Shown here: one piece after another, positions 56,643 to 64,000 of the stretch
Numbering within the stretch: the first letter of the stretch is position 1
Layout: each line of letters starts with the position of its first letter
The notes under the pieces: generated by a model
Seen by the model: the letters and a program-made list of their open reading frames with translations, nothing else
What the model was told of the DNA's origin: nothing
Databases searched by the model: none
Program-made: the position numbers and the translations under genes
Origin: Sediminicola sp. YIK13
GTDB taxonomy: Bacteria > Bacteroidota > Bacteroidia > Flavobacteriales > Flavobacteriaceae
Length of the DNA: 64,000 nt
Direction: 5' to 3'
Assembly: GCF_001430825.1 (NCBI RefSeq)
Contig: NZ_CP010535.1
Location: forward strand, 3,505,808 to 3,569,807

Positions 56643-57464
56643 TTATTTCTTATTCAATGCAAGTCTAAATCCGGGCCTTTTAAAATCAGGTTCAACAAAT
56701 GCTCTGCTAGCTGACCTAGAATGCCAAGGGTCTGCATCATAGCTTGCTCCACGACCTACCTTGTTTTTTCCTGAAATTGGCCCTTGAGGGTCAATCATCT
56801 TTTGGTTGGAATATGCTCCATACCAGTCGCTACACCATTCCCAGATATTGCCATTTATGTCACATACCCCTAGTTTATTCGGCTCAAAGGATCCAACAGG
56901 AGCGGTAAAAGCAAAACTGTCTTGATAATTTTCCCAGATTCTGCTACGTGAGGTTTTTGATTTGTATGTTTCGTCTGCTAAATTTTCATTGGTAGGTTGT
57001 AATTCTCCCCAAGGATATACACCAGGCTCACCACCATTTCTTATCACATATTCAAATTCTGCTTCCGTAGGTAATCGATAATCTTGATGAGTTTTTTCAT
57101 TTAACCATTCAATATATCCTATGGCATCATTCCAAGAGGTGTTTATGATTGGGTGGTTATCAATCCAGCCCCATTCAGGTTTCTTTGGCATGTCTCTTTT
57201 AGTTGCATTACAGAATTTTCTATACTCCGCAACTGTAATTTCAAATTTGGCAATATAGAAATCTTTAATTTCAACAAGATGTTCTGGTTTTTCGTCACCT
57301 TCACCATTATTCTGGCCCATTATGAAAGTTCCTCCTTCGATTTCTACCATCTTAGGATTTTTAATAATATTTTCAATTATTAATAATTTGGTTGAAAATG
57401 CTGAACACATTAAAGCAAGAACGATTAGTAACCATAAATGCTTTGCTTTCAATATATCTTTCAT
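56643..57464 (-). CDS. SUMF1/FGE-sulfatase-fold protein
   Basis: A 273-residue protein of the formylglycine-generating-enzyme fold with one N-terminal membrane or signal segment. EIEGGTFIMGQNNGEGDEKP-like opening, YRLPTEAEFEYVIRNGG, and GNIWEWCSDWYG are the family landmarks. The active-site cysteine pair of true FGE is not seen; the C-terminal motif reads WHSRSASRAF with Ser where catalytic members have Cys. It is therefore more likely a non-catalytic or differently acting relative, such as those near gliding-motility GldK-type proteins. Confidence 0.85.
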   Translation of the reverse strand: MKDILKAKHLWLLIVLALMCSAFSTKLLIIENIIKNPKMVEIEGGTFIMGQNNGEGDEKPEHLVEIKDFYIAKFEITVAEYRKFCNATKRDMPKKPEWGWIDNHPIINTSWNDAIGYIEWLNEKTHQDYRLPTEAEFEYVIRNGGEPGVYPWGELQPTNENLADETYKSKTSRSRIWENYQDSFAFTAPVGSFEPNKLGVCDINGNIWEWCSDWYGAYSNQKMIDPQGPISGKNKVGRGASYDADPWHSRSASRAFVEPDFKRPGFRLALNKK

Positions 57465-57501
57465 AATTTAACAGGTAGTAAATTTGAACTTGTGCATTGA
57501 G

Positions 57502-58170
57502 CTATTCCCTCTTGTACTTAATAATTCTTTTCTCGATTTGATTCAATGTATCGTTAGTTGTCATATGTCTTTTTATCCATTCATTATGCTCATCAAATGC
57601 CAGATATTTCCATTTTACCGTTGCGTATAAACTGTCATTGGCATCATATTCGGTGAGTAATTCAAATTCCTGTTGGTCATTATACGTATAAATGGCATTA
57701 GGCTTAAATTCTTTACCTTCTTCAATAGGTCCTTTTTCTTCTATTCGACCATTATTTTTCCATTGGTGGATAAAGCCAGATTGGAATTCATTAGAACTAT
57801 TGTAGGATTCGCTCCTAACTAATCGGTTATCTGTGTCGTATGTGTTTTTTACATATTTCACCAAGGTATCCTTGGCATCAACCCAATCAATTCGGGTTTT
57901 ATTGCCATTTTCATATTGGTTTACAAACTGCATCATTATCGAATTATCAGTTGAATAGTAAACCGATTTTATTTCGTTTCCATTTTTATCATAGTCCTTA
58001 ATGATATAACTTGAAAAGGAAATACTATCAGGATTTCCATTTAATACGGTATATCTTTCAATTTTTATTGATTCGATGAGATTTTCATGTGCAACGTCAG
58101 ATTTGGGCCTATTATCTCGGCATGACAAGATGGTTAAAATGGTTAATAATAAAAGAAATGATTTGTTCAT
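57502..58170 (-). CDS. Lipoprotein with YwqK-like repeats, unknown
   Basis: A 222-residue lipoprotein from the Met at 58170, giving the lipobox LTILSC; an upstream Met at 58194 adds eight residues. The mature protein consists of repeated beta-hairpins (NEIKSVYYSTDNS, NRLVRSESYNSSNEF, FELLTEYDANDSLYATVKWK). Such repeats are frequent in Bacteroidota lipoproteins of unknown role. No catalytic motif is visible. Confidence 0.75.
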   Translation of the reverse strand: MNKSFLLLLTILTILSCRDNRPKSDVAHENLIESIKIERYTVLNGNPDSISFSSYIIKDYDKNGNEIKSVYYSTDNSIMMQFVNQYENGNKTRIDWVDAKDTLVKYVKNTYDTDNRLVRSESYNSSNEFQSGFIHQWKNNGRIEEKGPIEEGKEFKPNAIYTYNDQQEFELLTEYDANDSLYATVKWKYLAFDEHNEWIKRHMTTNDTLNQIEKRIIKYKRE

Positions 58171-58282
58171 ATCGGTCTTTTTAATACTTCCCAATAGCGT
58201 CTTCGTATCGTACTGAAAATAAACCTTTTATAATTTAGGAAAATTCGGGCGATTTTCAATGACTTTTTGTTATCAACGGTTG

Positions 58283-58480
58283 CTGACGAAATTATTTTTA
58301 TCGAAAAATAGGAAATTACTGACAACCCCTAAGGTATGATTTCGCGTTGACAATATCTGACACATCAATTGGGCGGGACTCCGCGAAGGTTACGTAGACT
58401 CTTCCAGTTATGACATGGGGCCTTTGGGAAGTTTTTTTTGCATTCTGCCACAAGGAATTATGGCCAATGTTGTAGGCAGG
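58283..58480. repeat. Cassette-type spacer upstream of the lipoprotein gene
   Basis: Forward-strand ends are TCAACGGTTGCTGACG (about 58275-58290) and CCAATGTTGTAGGCAGG (about 58464-58480); on the coding strand it starts GCCTACAACATTGGCC after the stop at 58484. The interior has several short dyads (for example CGCGAAGGTTACGTAGA) and no gene. Confidence 0.6.
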
Positions 58481-58483
58481 TTT

Positions 58484-58705
58484 TTAATTCTGCCTTAGCT
58501 TCTTTTTCCTGCCGATAGATACATACAAAACTGAGCCTAAAATCGGAAGAAGTATGACGACTAAGAGCCAAACAATTTTATCATTTTGAACAAATTTGTT
58601 TTTTAAAATATCAATTAGGCAATAAACCAAAAATCCAATTGATGCAAGGAATAATGACTGCCAAACGAAAAGGGTTGATAAAAAATCTACACTAATTTTT
58701 TCCAT
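58484..58705 (-). CDS. Small membrane protein with PLDc N-terminal-type domain
   Basis: A 73-residue protein with two transmembrane helices (about 14-31 and 43-61). The second half VWLLVVILLPILGSVLYVSI followed by a basic RKKKL tail is the pattern of the small cardiolipin-synthase N-terminal (PLDc_N) domain. Stand-alone copies are common and have no enzymatic part. The gene is a single-gene unit between spacers. Confidence 0.8.
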   Translation of the reverse strand: MEKISVDFLSTLFVWQSLFLASIGFLVYCLIDILKNKFVQNDKIVWLLVVILLPILGSVLYVSIGRKKKLRQN

Positions 58706-58729
58706 AATATTTGCTTCAAAGAATTTTAT

Positions 58730-58876
58730 TTACTCGTCAAGTCTAATTCCGCTTATTACAATTACTTTTGCTTGTTCTTTATTGAACATGTCAATTTGGG
58801 TCCGATGGTCTTGGCTATGAGTAGTTTCGTGGCTAGCTTTCCGGCTTGATGTGCATAAGCAATTACTAATAGCCAT
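58730..58876 (-). CDS. Small ORF downstream of DUF6090 gene, doubtful
   Basis: A 48-codon frame (MAISNCLCTSSRKASHETTH to the end) begins 14 bases after the DUF6090 stop. It contains a possible C-terminal strand-helix (NKEQAKVIVISGIRLDE) but matches no family known to me. It may be a real small protein, or a decayed fragment. Its downstream neighbour is the PLDc_N-type gene. Confidence 0.3.
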   Translation of the reverse strand: MAISNCLCTSSRKASHETTHSQDHRTQIDMFNKEQAKVIVISGIRLDE

Positions 58877-58889
58877 TGTTGTGCTTTTA

Positions 58890-59627
58890 TTATTTTTTAC
58901 GTTCTTCCAAAAGCTCAAGAAGTTCTTCAGTTTGGGCTAATACAATCTTTGTGAGTTCAACGTAACGATTTATAGCATGTTTCTGAATCTGTATTGTATT
59001 GATATAAAGGGGTGCGTGTTCTGTGGCGTTCTTATTGTCCCATATTTCATTTATTACAGTCTTGTTTGATCTATTGGCTGGGATGTACTCTTTTAAATAG
59101 CTGTTATACATCTCGAAATAAGTCCTTCTATTCCCATTAGAAATATCAATCTCAAAATTTTGTAACCGATTTAGCTCCATGACTTTTTGCACCAAAGCAT
59201 CTTCAAACAAACTAATATCTCCTGTAGAGACTAGAATATTGAATGTATTTACATTGTATTGGTTTATCGTCCTTAAACCAGTCAGTGGTTTGTTTTTAGC
59301 TAAATTTTTTATGTCCAATAAAGTTGTTAGGGGACTTTCAATATACGTGATTATAGAGTCGATTCCCAGCGTATAATAATTATCTTCATTGTCTTTAATC
59401 CTCGCGTTTAGCTGTATAGTGTCTTTGGTAAAGTCATTGATTAGGTTTTTTATATAGACCGCTTTTAACTTGTCTTCTTTTATTTTTGAATGCCAGGAGT
59501 TTATTTGTACGGCAATTAAAATGCCAATGACTACAAGCACAATTTCACCAACGGCGTAAAGTAGATATTTGCTGAATTTATTTTCAGAGAGAAGTTGCTG
59601 CCTGATACGGCGGAAGAATTTGATCAT
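58890..59627 (-). CDS. DUF6090-family membrane-anchored protein
   Basis: A 245-residue protein starting MIKFFRRIRQQLLSENKFSK followed by a single transmembrane helix (YLLYAVGEIVLVVIGILIAV, residues 21-40) and a long helical domain. This opening is the signature of DUF6090, a family largely confined to Bacteroidota with no known role. The helical region ends in a coiled coil (LAQTEELLELLEERKK). Confidence 0.88.
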   Translation of the reverse strand: MIKFFRRIRQQLLSENKFSKYLLYAVGEIVLVVIGILIAVQINSWHSKIKEDKLKAVYIKNLINDFTKDTIQLNARIKDNEDNYYTLGIDSIITYIESPLTTLLDIKNLAKNKPLTGLRTINQYNVNTFNILVSTGDISLFEDALVQKVMELNRLQNFEIDISNGNRRTYFEMYNSYLKEYIPANRSNKTVINEIWDNKNATEHAPLYINTIQIQKHAINRYVELTKIVLAQTEELLELLEERKK

Positions 59628-59644
59628 GGTCTAATTTAAACATT

Positions 59645-59715
59645 TATTAAGTCCGCAAGCGGCCATCTCGCCCAAATGTTCACAGGACATTTGATTTACA
59701 CATTGCTGTGTACTG
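59645..59715. repeat. Short cassette-type spacer
   Basis: 71 bp between the DUF6090 gene start and the alpha/beta hydrolase stop. Left end AAGTCCGCAAGCGG, right end CATTGCTGTGTACTG. It is shorter than the other spacers and less similar to them; inclusion in the family is tentative. Confidence 0.4.
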
Positions 59716-59718
59716 TTT

Positions 59719-60801
59719 TTATTTATACTTTTCGATTTTCACAAACTCCATATCTTTATTCTCTTCATAAAAGCCTGTTTCGCCTAATAAAGCCTCTTTG
59801 AAAAATTTTGTTAGTAAAGTTCGACTAATCTCAAGTGCTTTTTGAGAATCAATATCGTACCTAAAATTTTCAGGGTAGATATATGGATTGTCGGTCATTG
59901 AATTATGTCCAAAGTCAATTAACTCCGTCATATAAACTGTATTTTTCCGATTATCGATAAAACTATTGTAATTATCCACAGCATATTTTAGAGTTCCAGA
60001 GCTACATAACATTAATGATGGAACATCTATCTTCCCCTCATACCTTACATCCCGAGGCGGTATGCCTTCCATAGTTGACAATGCCCTTACCTTTTTGTTT
60101 CTGGCAGTAAATTCACCGGCTATTCTACCACCTAGAGAATGCCCATAAACACCTATCTTGTTTAAGTCTAATTTATTTTCAAAAGCATTTGCGTTAAGTT
60201 CATTGATTTTTTCAAGAGCAAACATTAAATCTTGATACCCCATCTCTGTTGGTTCTTCAAAAAAAGCATCCACTTTTTGATAAGGGCCTGCCATCATCCC
60301 GCTTGGTGTTTTAAAATCATCAGATGGATATAAAGTAAAACCGTCTTTATAAATAACATAACCTATTTCGGGCATATCTATTGAGGCAACCACAAATCCG
60401 TAACTTGCTAGCTCTTCCGCAATAGTTGTGTAAAGAAATCTTTCTGTTCCTCTGCCCGGTACTATTATTATCAACGAGGTTTTGTCAATTTCTGCAGCAA
60501 TGGAAGTCCTTAGATAAGAATTGGTAAATGTTTTTTGATAGTCTTTAGATAATGCGCTATATGGGGATTTGGTCAAGGTAGAATCAGATTTTACTGGATA
60601 CCAAAATTGAGTCACTAGTGCTCTTTTCTGAGAAAAGTCGGGTCGTATCTTCATTTCCCTTGTCTCGTCTATCCATTCGTAAACTGAAGTACCAACAGCA
60701 TAATTCCCAGTAGGTTCAATTAATTGAATCGTATCAGTCTGACAATAACACAGAAAGGTTAAAGGAAAAATAAAAATTGTCGCTAGAATACTTTTTGTCA
60801 T
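59719..60801 (-). CDS. Alpha/beta hydrolase, PAF-acetylhydrolase-like
   Basis: A 360-residue secreted hydrolase (signal IFIFPLTFLCYCQ). The nucleophile motif is GVYGHSLGGRIAGE (Ser222), the oxyanion-hole segment VPGRGTERFLY, and the catalytic His lies in LIDFGHNSMTD. The arrangement and FWYPVKSDSTLTKSPY opening fit platelet-activating-factor acetylhydrolase-like or chlorophyllase-like esterases. The gene is monocistronic between spacers. Confidence 0.88.
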   Translation of the reverse strand: MTKSILATIFIFPLTFLCYCQTDTIQLIEPTGNYAVGTSVYEWIDETREMKIRPDFSQKRALVTQFWYPVKSDSTLTKSPYSALSKDYQKTFTNSYLRTSIAAEIDKTSLIIIVPGRGTERFLYTTIAEELASYGFVVASIDMPEIGYVIYKDGFTLYPSDDFKTPSGMMAGPYQKVDAFFEEPTEMGYQDLMFALEKINELNANAFENKLDLNKIGVYGHSLGGRIAGEFTARNKKVRALSTMEGIPPRDVRYEGKIDVPSLMLCSSGTLKYAVDNYNSFIDNRKNTVYMTELIDFGHNSMTDNPYIYPENFRYDIDSQKALEISRTLLTKFFKEALLGETGFYEENKDMEFVKIEKYK

Positions 60802-60811
60802 TGGTACCTAA

Positions 60812-60952
60812 TTGTTAACAACGGTCTTGGGTATGGCGCACTGCGCTAAATGTGTCGCTCTGGTTCTATACAAATTAATTTAATTGAAAGGTAATTAATT
60901 TTTGGGTACTGGGAAAAGAGTGTCATGGGCCACACACCTTGTTAGGTGTTAT
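60812..60952. repeat. Cassette-type spacer with the shared 30-base core
   Basis: Forward-strand ends are TAACAACGGTCTTGGG (60814-60829) and CCTTGTTAGGTGTT (60937-60950), directly adjacent to a start and a stop codon. On the coding strand it begins ACCTAACAAGG, again the RYYYAAC form. The core 60879-60908 is identical to 45361-45390. Confidence 0.7.
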
Positions 60953-61402
60953 TTATTTTATAAAATCCACTCTGTCAGTATTCTTTAAAAGAAAGGTTTC
61001 ACCATTGTAATTGACCTGAGTCAAATCATAACTTAAGAAACACGGGCCTTGTAGCGTTTCATAGGTAAAACTTAGTGTATCCGTATCAATCTCAGTTAGT
61101 TCAATATAATATTCAGTAACGGAATCAACGTCAGGGAAACGCACTTGGAGTCTCGTAGGATCCCCGAAAGGCATAGGAGATATGAAAATTTCACTTTTTG
61201 AATTAAATAATCGAAACTCCTCTTGTTGATAAACAGTTCCTATTAAAGGTTCTCCCTGGGAATTGAAGAATCCTATTTCGAACCAGTTTGGTTCGGGCAA
61301 GGCAGATGTACAATCTACACTATCATCATCACTTGCACATGCTAGTAGAAGAACCATCAATAAAATAGTAAATAAATATTGCCAATGTTTATGCATATGC
61401 AC
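60953..61402 (-). CDS. Small lipoprotein, unknown
   Basis: A 149-residue lipoprotein (lipobox LLLACA near residue 22, then Ser-Asp-Asp-Asp). The mature part is predicted as a compact beta-sheet domain (LIGTVYQQEEFRLFNSKSEI, TEYYIELTEIDTDTLSFTYE). A Met two codons in is an alternative start. No family recognised. It is a single-gene unit between two spacers. Confidence 0.75.
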   Translation of the reverse strand: MHMHKHWQYLFTILLMVLLLACASDDDSVDCTSALPEPNWFEIGFFNSQGEPLIGTVYQQEEFRLFNSKSEIFISPMPFGDPTRLQVRFPDVDSVTEYYIELTEIDTDTLSFTYETLQGPCFLSYDLTQVNYNGETFLLKNTDRVDFIK

Positions 61403-61581
61403 TCAAGGGGTATTTAATTGATAGATGGATTAATTTAAAAAAAGGTTGCGTAAATTACACCTGAGGTTGAAATAAAGTGTCGTATACTTTTCCACTTTTG
61501 AAATCAGGCCTTTTGGTGGTTTCTATTTTAAATTTTCGCATGATGCCGAAATGAAATAAAGCCGCTGCTATGGCTAGTTTT

Positions 61582-62055
61582 TTAATTTCCTTTCAGCTGT
61601 CTTTCGTATTCTTGGGCATCATAAGTTCCGATCGATTTATGGACGAGCCCTTGGTCATTCATTGTCCATTCCTCGAATCCGCTGAAATCCACTTTATTTC
61701 CAGTTCCGTTTGGTCCTGTATTAGTTCCTTTAAAAGTCCAATAATATCTGTAGGCATCATCTTCCTTGGTAAGACTGTCCATTGTCAATTCCATATCGGG
61801 AAATGCTTCCATATAAGACTGAGCGGTTTCTGCTAATTGTTTTCTTCCCACTGCTGGTGTTCCTTTATTTACAGTAAGCATTCCATTATGCGCATAAAAT
61901 GAAGCCATTTTTTCTGGTTGGTTGCTATTCCAAGCGTCAGTATATCTTTGTCCAAATTCAACCATTTTATTGTATTCTGACTTGTCCGAATTACATCCTG
62001 TCATTACAATTACGATTATAAGAAATGCGTTTATTATTGAAAGTTTACTTTTCAT
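61582..62055 (-). CDS. SnoaL/NTF2-like domain lipoprotein
   Basis: A 157-residue lipoprotein (lipobox VMTGC near residue 20) whose mature part is an NTF2-like/SnoaL cone fold: YNKMVEFGQRYTDAWNSNQP, KMASFYAHNGMLTVNKGTPA, QSYMEAFPDMELTMDSLTKE, and FSGFEEWTMNDQGLVHKSIG. Members include ketosteroid isomerase-like and SnoaL cyclase-like proteins, but small secreted versions usually have no assigned activity. Confidence 0.88.
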   Translation of the reverse strand: MKSKLSIINAFLIIVIVMTGCNSDKSEYNKMVEFGQRYTDAWNSNQPEKMASFYAHNGMLTVNKGTPAVGRKQLAETAQSYMEAFPDMELTMDSLTKEDDAYRYYWTFKGTNTGPNGTGNKVDFSGFEEWTMNDQGLVHKSIGTYDAQEYERQLKGN

Positions 62056-62074
62056 AACGTTTTTTTTAAATTGG

Positions 62075-62215
62075 TTCTAACGATCTCGTATAACTGTGAG
62101 TTATAGGAAGTGTTAATTTTTGGTTTAGATCTGACGACAACAATCCCAAATGGATTCAGACCCAATCGAATCCGCCTTAATTGCGGTCATACAATGTTTT
62201 ACATAGCTTATTCCC
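62075..62215. repeat. Cassette-type spacer
   Basis: Forward-strand ends are CTAACGATCTCGTAT (62081) and ATACAATGTTTTACA (about 62191). On the coding strand the right end reads TGTAAAACATTGTAT close after the membrane protein stop. No gene is present. Confidence 0.5.
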
Positions 62216-62219
62216 ATGA

Positions 62220-62615
62220 TCAACTATTTATCTGAACTTTATTCAAGTAAATAAACACAACAAAATAAAAGATACAGAAGAGCCAATCATTAAGTCCATA
62301 TATTGTAAAAAAGATTCCAGCCATTGTATCCGCTTCATAAATGGAAGAAAGTTCATTATTTATCATCCATTTGGTCCAAGTAAATCCGTAAATAAATTTT
62401 TCAATTACAAAAGCTCCGATTACCCATTTGAGGTGTTCCCATTTTGAAGCCACTGCTAAAAAAACAAGTCCCCATACTACTATCATTAGTAACCCAAAAT
62501 TTGACATCACTACAGGATCGGCTTCATTAATAACCTTATTGGTAAAGAGCCTGGAAAGCACTAACACACCACCTATATTCATTATTCCTGACAAGTAAAT
62601 TCCTTTTTTTAACAA
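62220..62615 (-). CDS. Small membrane protein, unknown
   Basis: A 131-residue integral membrane protein with four predicted helices (about 8-26, 38-58, 64-80 and 108-124). The sequence GFTWTKWMINNELSSIYEAD forms a loop between the third and fourth. No family identified. It is an isolated gene between spacers and shares no obvious partner. Confidence 0.72.
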   Translation of the reverse strand: MLKKGIYLSGIMNIGGVLVLSRLFTNKVINEADPVVMSNFGLLMIVVWGLVFLAVASKWEHLKWVIGAFVIEKFIYGFTWTKWMINNELSSIYEADTMAGIFFTIYGLNDWLFCIFYFVVFIYLNKVQINS

Positions 62616-62639
62616 GTTCTTTGTTCAATTGCATTATTG

Positions 62640-62805
62640 GTTGTTTTTGCTAAATTATGTACAATGGCTAGGTATGATTGTGTTGTTGAGATTTGATGTC
62701 AATCAAATCGGGCTAGGGAACACGCCCAACTAAAGTACGAAAAGTTTTGATTTGTAGTAAATATGCTAAACAATGGATTGTAGGTCTTGTTGTGTACTAT
62801 TAAAT
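62640..62805. repeat. Cassette-type spacer with a 45-base block shared with 44455
   Basis: Forward-strand region from about TGCTAAATTATG to GGTCTTGTTGTGTAC. The 45-base block 62732-62776 (AAAGTACGAAAAGTTTTGAT and onward) matches 44455-44499 at about 41 positions. The preceding AATCAAAT strings also correspond. Confidence 0.6.
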
Positions 62806-62905
62806 TAATAAGAGATATCCGTTAAGACTTACTCCTTAAAACCGTTTTTTGAAAGTATTTCAGAGTACCACCTATAGGATATATCACCTCTATTGTAGTA
62901 TTCTT

Positions 62906-63412
62906 TTACTTCTTCAATACTTCCTTTGTCACCGTATCTATTGCGGATTGAAGATTTCCATTTTGGTCATAGTAGTTCCATTTTCCAATTTTAACTCTCC
63001 AGTCCTTATAGTTTCCTTCAGCTTGTAGACTACCATTTTCGTAATACTTTTTTATAGGCCCTTCAATAAGATTGTTTTTGTAGTTTCCAATTTCTTTATA
63101 ATTTCCATTTTCATAATAATTGATCCATTTTCCCTGTCCAACACCATCAATATACTCTTGCCATGAGGAATAATTTCCATTAGGATACTTCGCAAATAAG
63201 ATTCCGGTAAAAGGTTTGTCATCACCACGGGCATAATACCTGTAAACACCATTTGTGTTTTTTCCAGAAGCTTCTGCCATAGAAACCTCACGCCTTGTTT
63301 CAGTTTCTTTCATGGATATAGCCTTTTGGGCAAATCCTACTGAGTGCAAAATTAAAAATGCAATTAGGAGGCTGACTTTGATATATTCTTTTTCAATTCC
63401 TTTCATATTCAT
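62906..63412 (-). CDS. MORN/YwqK-type repeat protein, secreted, possibly frameshifted at the end
   Basis: A 168-residue protein from the Met at 63412; a Met at 63436 or 63406 are alternatives. A signal sequence (LLIAFLILHSVGFAQ) precedes four to five MORN-like repeats (GILFAKYPNGNYSSWQEYID, GKWINYYENGNYKEIGNYKN, GPIKKYYENGSLQAEGNYKD, GKWNYYDQNGNLQS). After the repeats this frame ends in AIDTVTKEVLKK. However, another frame of the same strand stays open from about 62960 to TAA at 62829-62831. It reads RYGDKGSIEEVKEYYNRGDI and then YRWYSEILSKNGFKE, which looks like real protein. The natural C-terminus may therefore lie there. Confidence 0.75.
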   Translation of the reverse strand: MNMKGIEKEYIKVSLLIAFLILHSVGFAQKAISMKETETRREVSMAEASGKNTNGVYRYYARGDDKPFTGILFAKYPNGNYSSWQEYIDGVGQGKWINYYENGNYKEIGNYKNNLIEGPIKKYYENGSLQAEGNYKDWRVKIGKWNYYDQNGNLQSAIDTVTKEVLKK

Positions 63413-63427
63413 ACTCTTCGTTTTAAT

Positions 63428-63565
63428 GACACACAACGGTCAGGTTATTATTTCGTTGTGAGGAACCTCTTTGACTTGCCCTCTTATGAAATTAGGCCGT
63501 TTGATGGTTTCTATCAATGTTTTTTATATGCTACCACGAAGAATTATTGCCCTTGTTGTGAAACG
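63428..63565. repeat. Cassette-type spacer at the right edge
   Basis: Forward-strand ends are CACAACGGTCAGGTT (about 63432-63446) and CCCTTGTTGTGAAACGG (about 63551-63567). A 29-base block (63486-63514) matches 61498-61526 in the spacer downstream of the small lipoprotein start at 25 positions. Confidence 0.6.
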
Positions 63566-63569
63566 GTTT

Positions 63570-64000
63570 TTATTCAACCGTGAAGTAATATTCTTTTTCA
63601 GATTCATTTAGAAACCTCCACGAAACATCATCACAGCTATTAAAGCCAATTTGATTAGGATGGTTTTCAATTGGATAATTGTTAATAATGAATTCATTTC
63701 TCTCTACATTTTGAATTGTTCCATCTTGCCAACTAATTACATAATCACCTGTTGAAGTTGCCTTTAATCCTAATCTATATGTGTAAAACATTTTATTGTT
63801 TTCTATTTCGGGAATAACTTGTAATTGTGCATTTTCACATCTCGGAAGAGTGGAAAACTGACCAATGTCCAACATTAGATCAAATTTATCAATAGCGTCT
63901 TTAGAATTAGATACCTCATTAGGTTCAATAAATTTATAAATAGAAAAAATATCAGGTTGAGGATTATCGGCAAAAATTGAATCATTAAGTGCCAAATCAA
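63570..64000 (-). CDS. Unknown protein, N-terminus beyond the window
   Basis: The frame is open from the right edge of the window to the stop at 63570-63572, giving at least 143 residues; the start lies outside. The visible part is predicted beta-rich (MFYTYRLGLKATSTGDYVIS, DGTIQNVERNEFIINNYPIE) and ends in FNSCDDVSWRFLNESEKEYY. A single Cys pair candidate is present. No family recognised. Its stop abuts a cassette-type spacer. Confidence 0.65.
   Translation of the reverse strand, partial: DLALNDSIFADNPQPDIFSIYKFIEPNEVSNSKDAIDKFDLMLDIGQFSTLPRCENAQLQVIPEIENNKMFYTYRLGLKATSTGDYVISWQDGTIQNVERNEFIINNYPIENHPNQIGFNSCDDVSWRFLNESEKEYYFTVE

Overview
The window looks like chromosome from a marine member of the Flavobacteriaceae (Bacteroidota). 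DNA is AT-rich and starts of genes are A-rich with few strong Shine-Dalgarno sequences. Two promoter-like elements match the Bacteroidota TAnnTTTG form. Many proteins carry flavobacterial-style lipoprotein or Sec signals, and domains such as DUF6090, DUF2306, DUF998, MG2/plug-like surface proteins and LytTR/LytS pairs are typical of the group. No rRNA, tRNA, CRISPR, integrase or transposase was seen.

Layout. 1-13.8 kb: end of an NmrA-like gene, a B12-binding radical SAM protein, a lipoprotein GH13 alpha-glucosidase, a PhzF-like isomerase, a large secreted BNR/sortilin-like protein, a penicillin-binding-protein-like serine hydrolase, a GNAT acetyltransferase, two VOC proteins, an HxlR regulator divergent from one of them, and an exported class V aminotransferase-like protein. 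14.1-21.3 kb: a glyoxylate-shunt block (RraA-like, isocitrate lyase, malate synthase, and a divergent ScfR/RamB-type regulator with repeated TTCGC(A/T)AAAAA boxes in the shared promoter). It sits between an intact serine hydrolase gene and a 49-codon remnant of a second copy of that gene's 3' end. 21.3-33.2 kb: an MDR oxidoreductase, a RibD/DHFR-like reductase, an M14 carboxypeptidase lipoprotein, a large MG2/plug-like exported protein, a multi-PAS histidine kinase with its single-domain response regulator, a small membrane protein and an APC transporter.

33.4-64 kb: about thirty genes lie on the minus strand, mostly unrelated single-gene units (serine hydrolases, alpha/beta hydrolases, VOC, methyltransferase, OsmC + MddA-like, AraC, LytS/LytR, TlpA-like, small lipoproteins). 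From about 44 kb onward many of these genes are separated by 100-200 bp spacers with recurring ends. Read on the minus (coding) strand, a spacer begins just after a stop with a YAACA-like end and closes with a CCGTT/CGTTAG-like end shortly before the next start. Several spacers share long stretches and one forms a long hairpin. This resembles an integron-like gene-cassette array without a visible integrase and is the main candidate for an under-described system. The same region holds decayed genes found by translating the gaps: a mepB pseudogene, a VOC remnant, an MBL-fold gene split by one TGA, and a MORN-type gene with coding-like sequence in another frame past its stop. The RluA-type pseudouridine synthase near 34 kb has lost, or does not use, a standard start codon.
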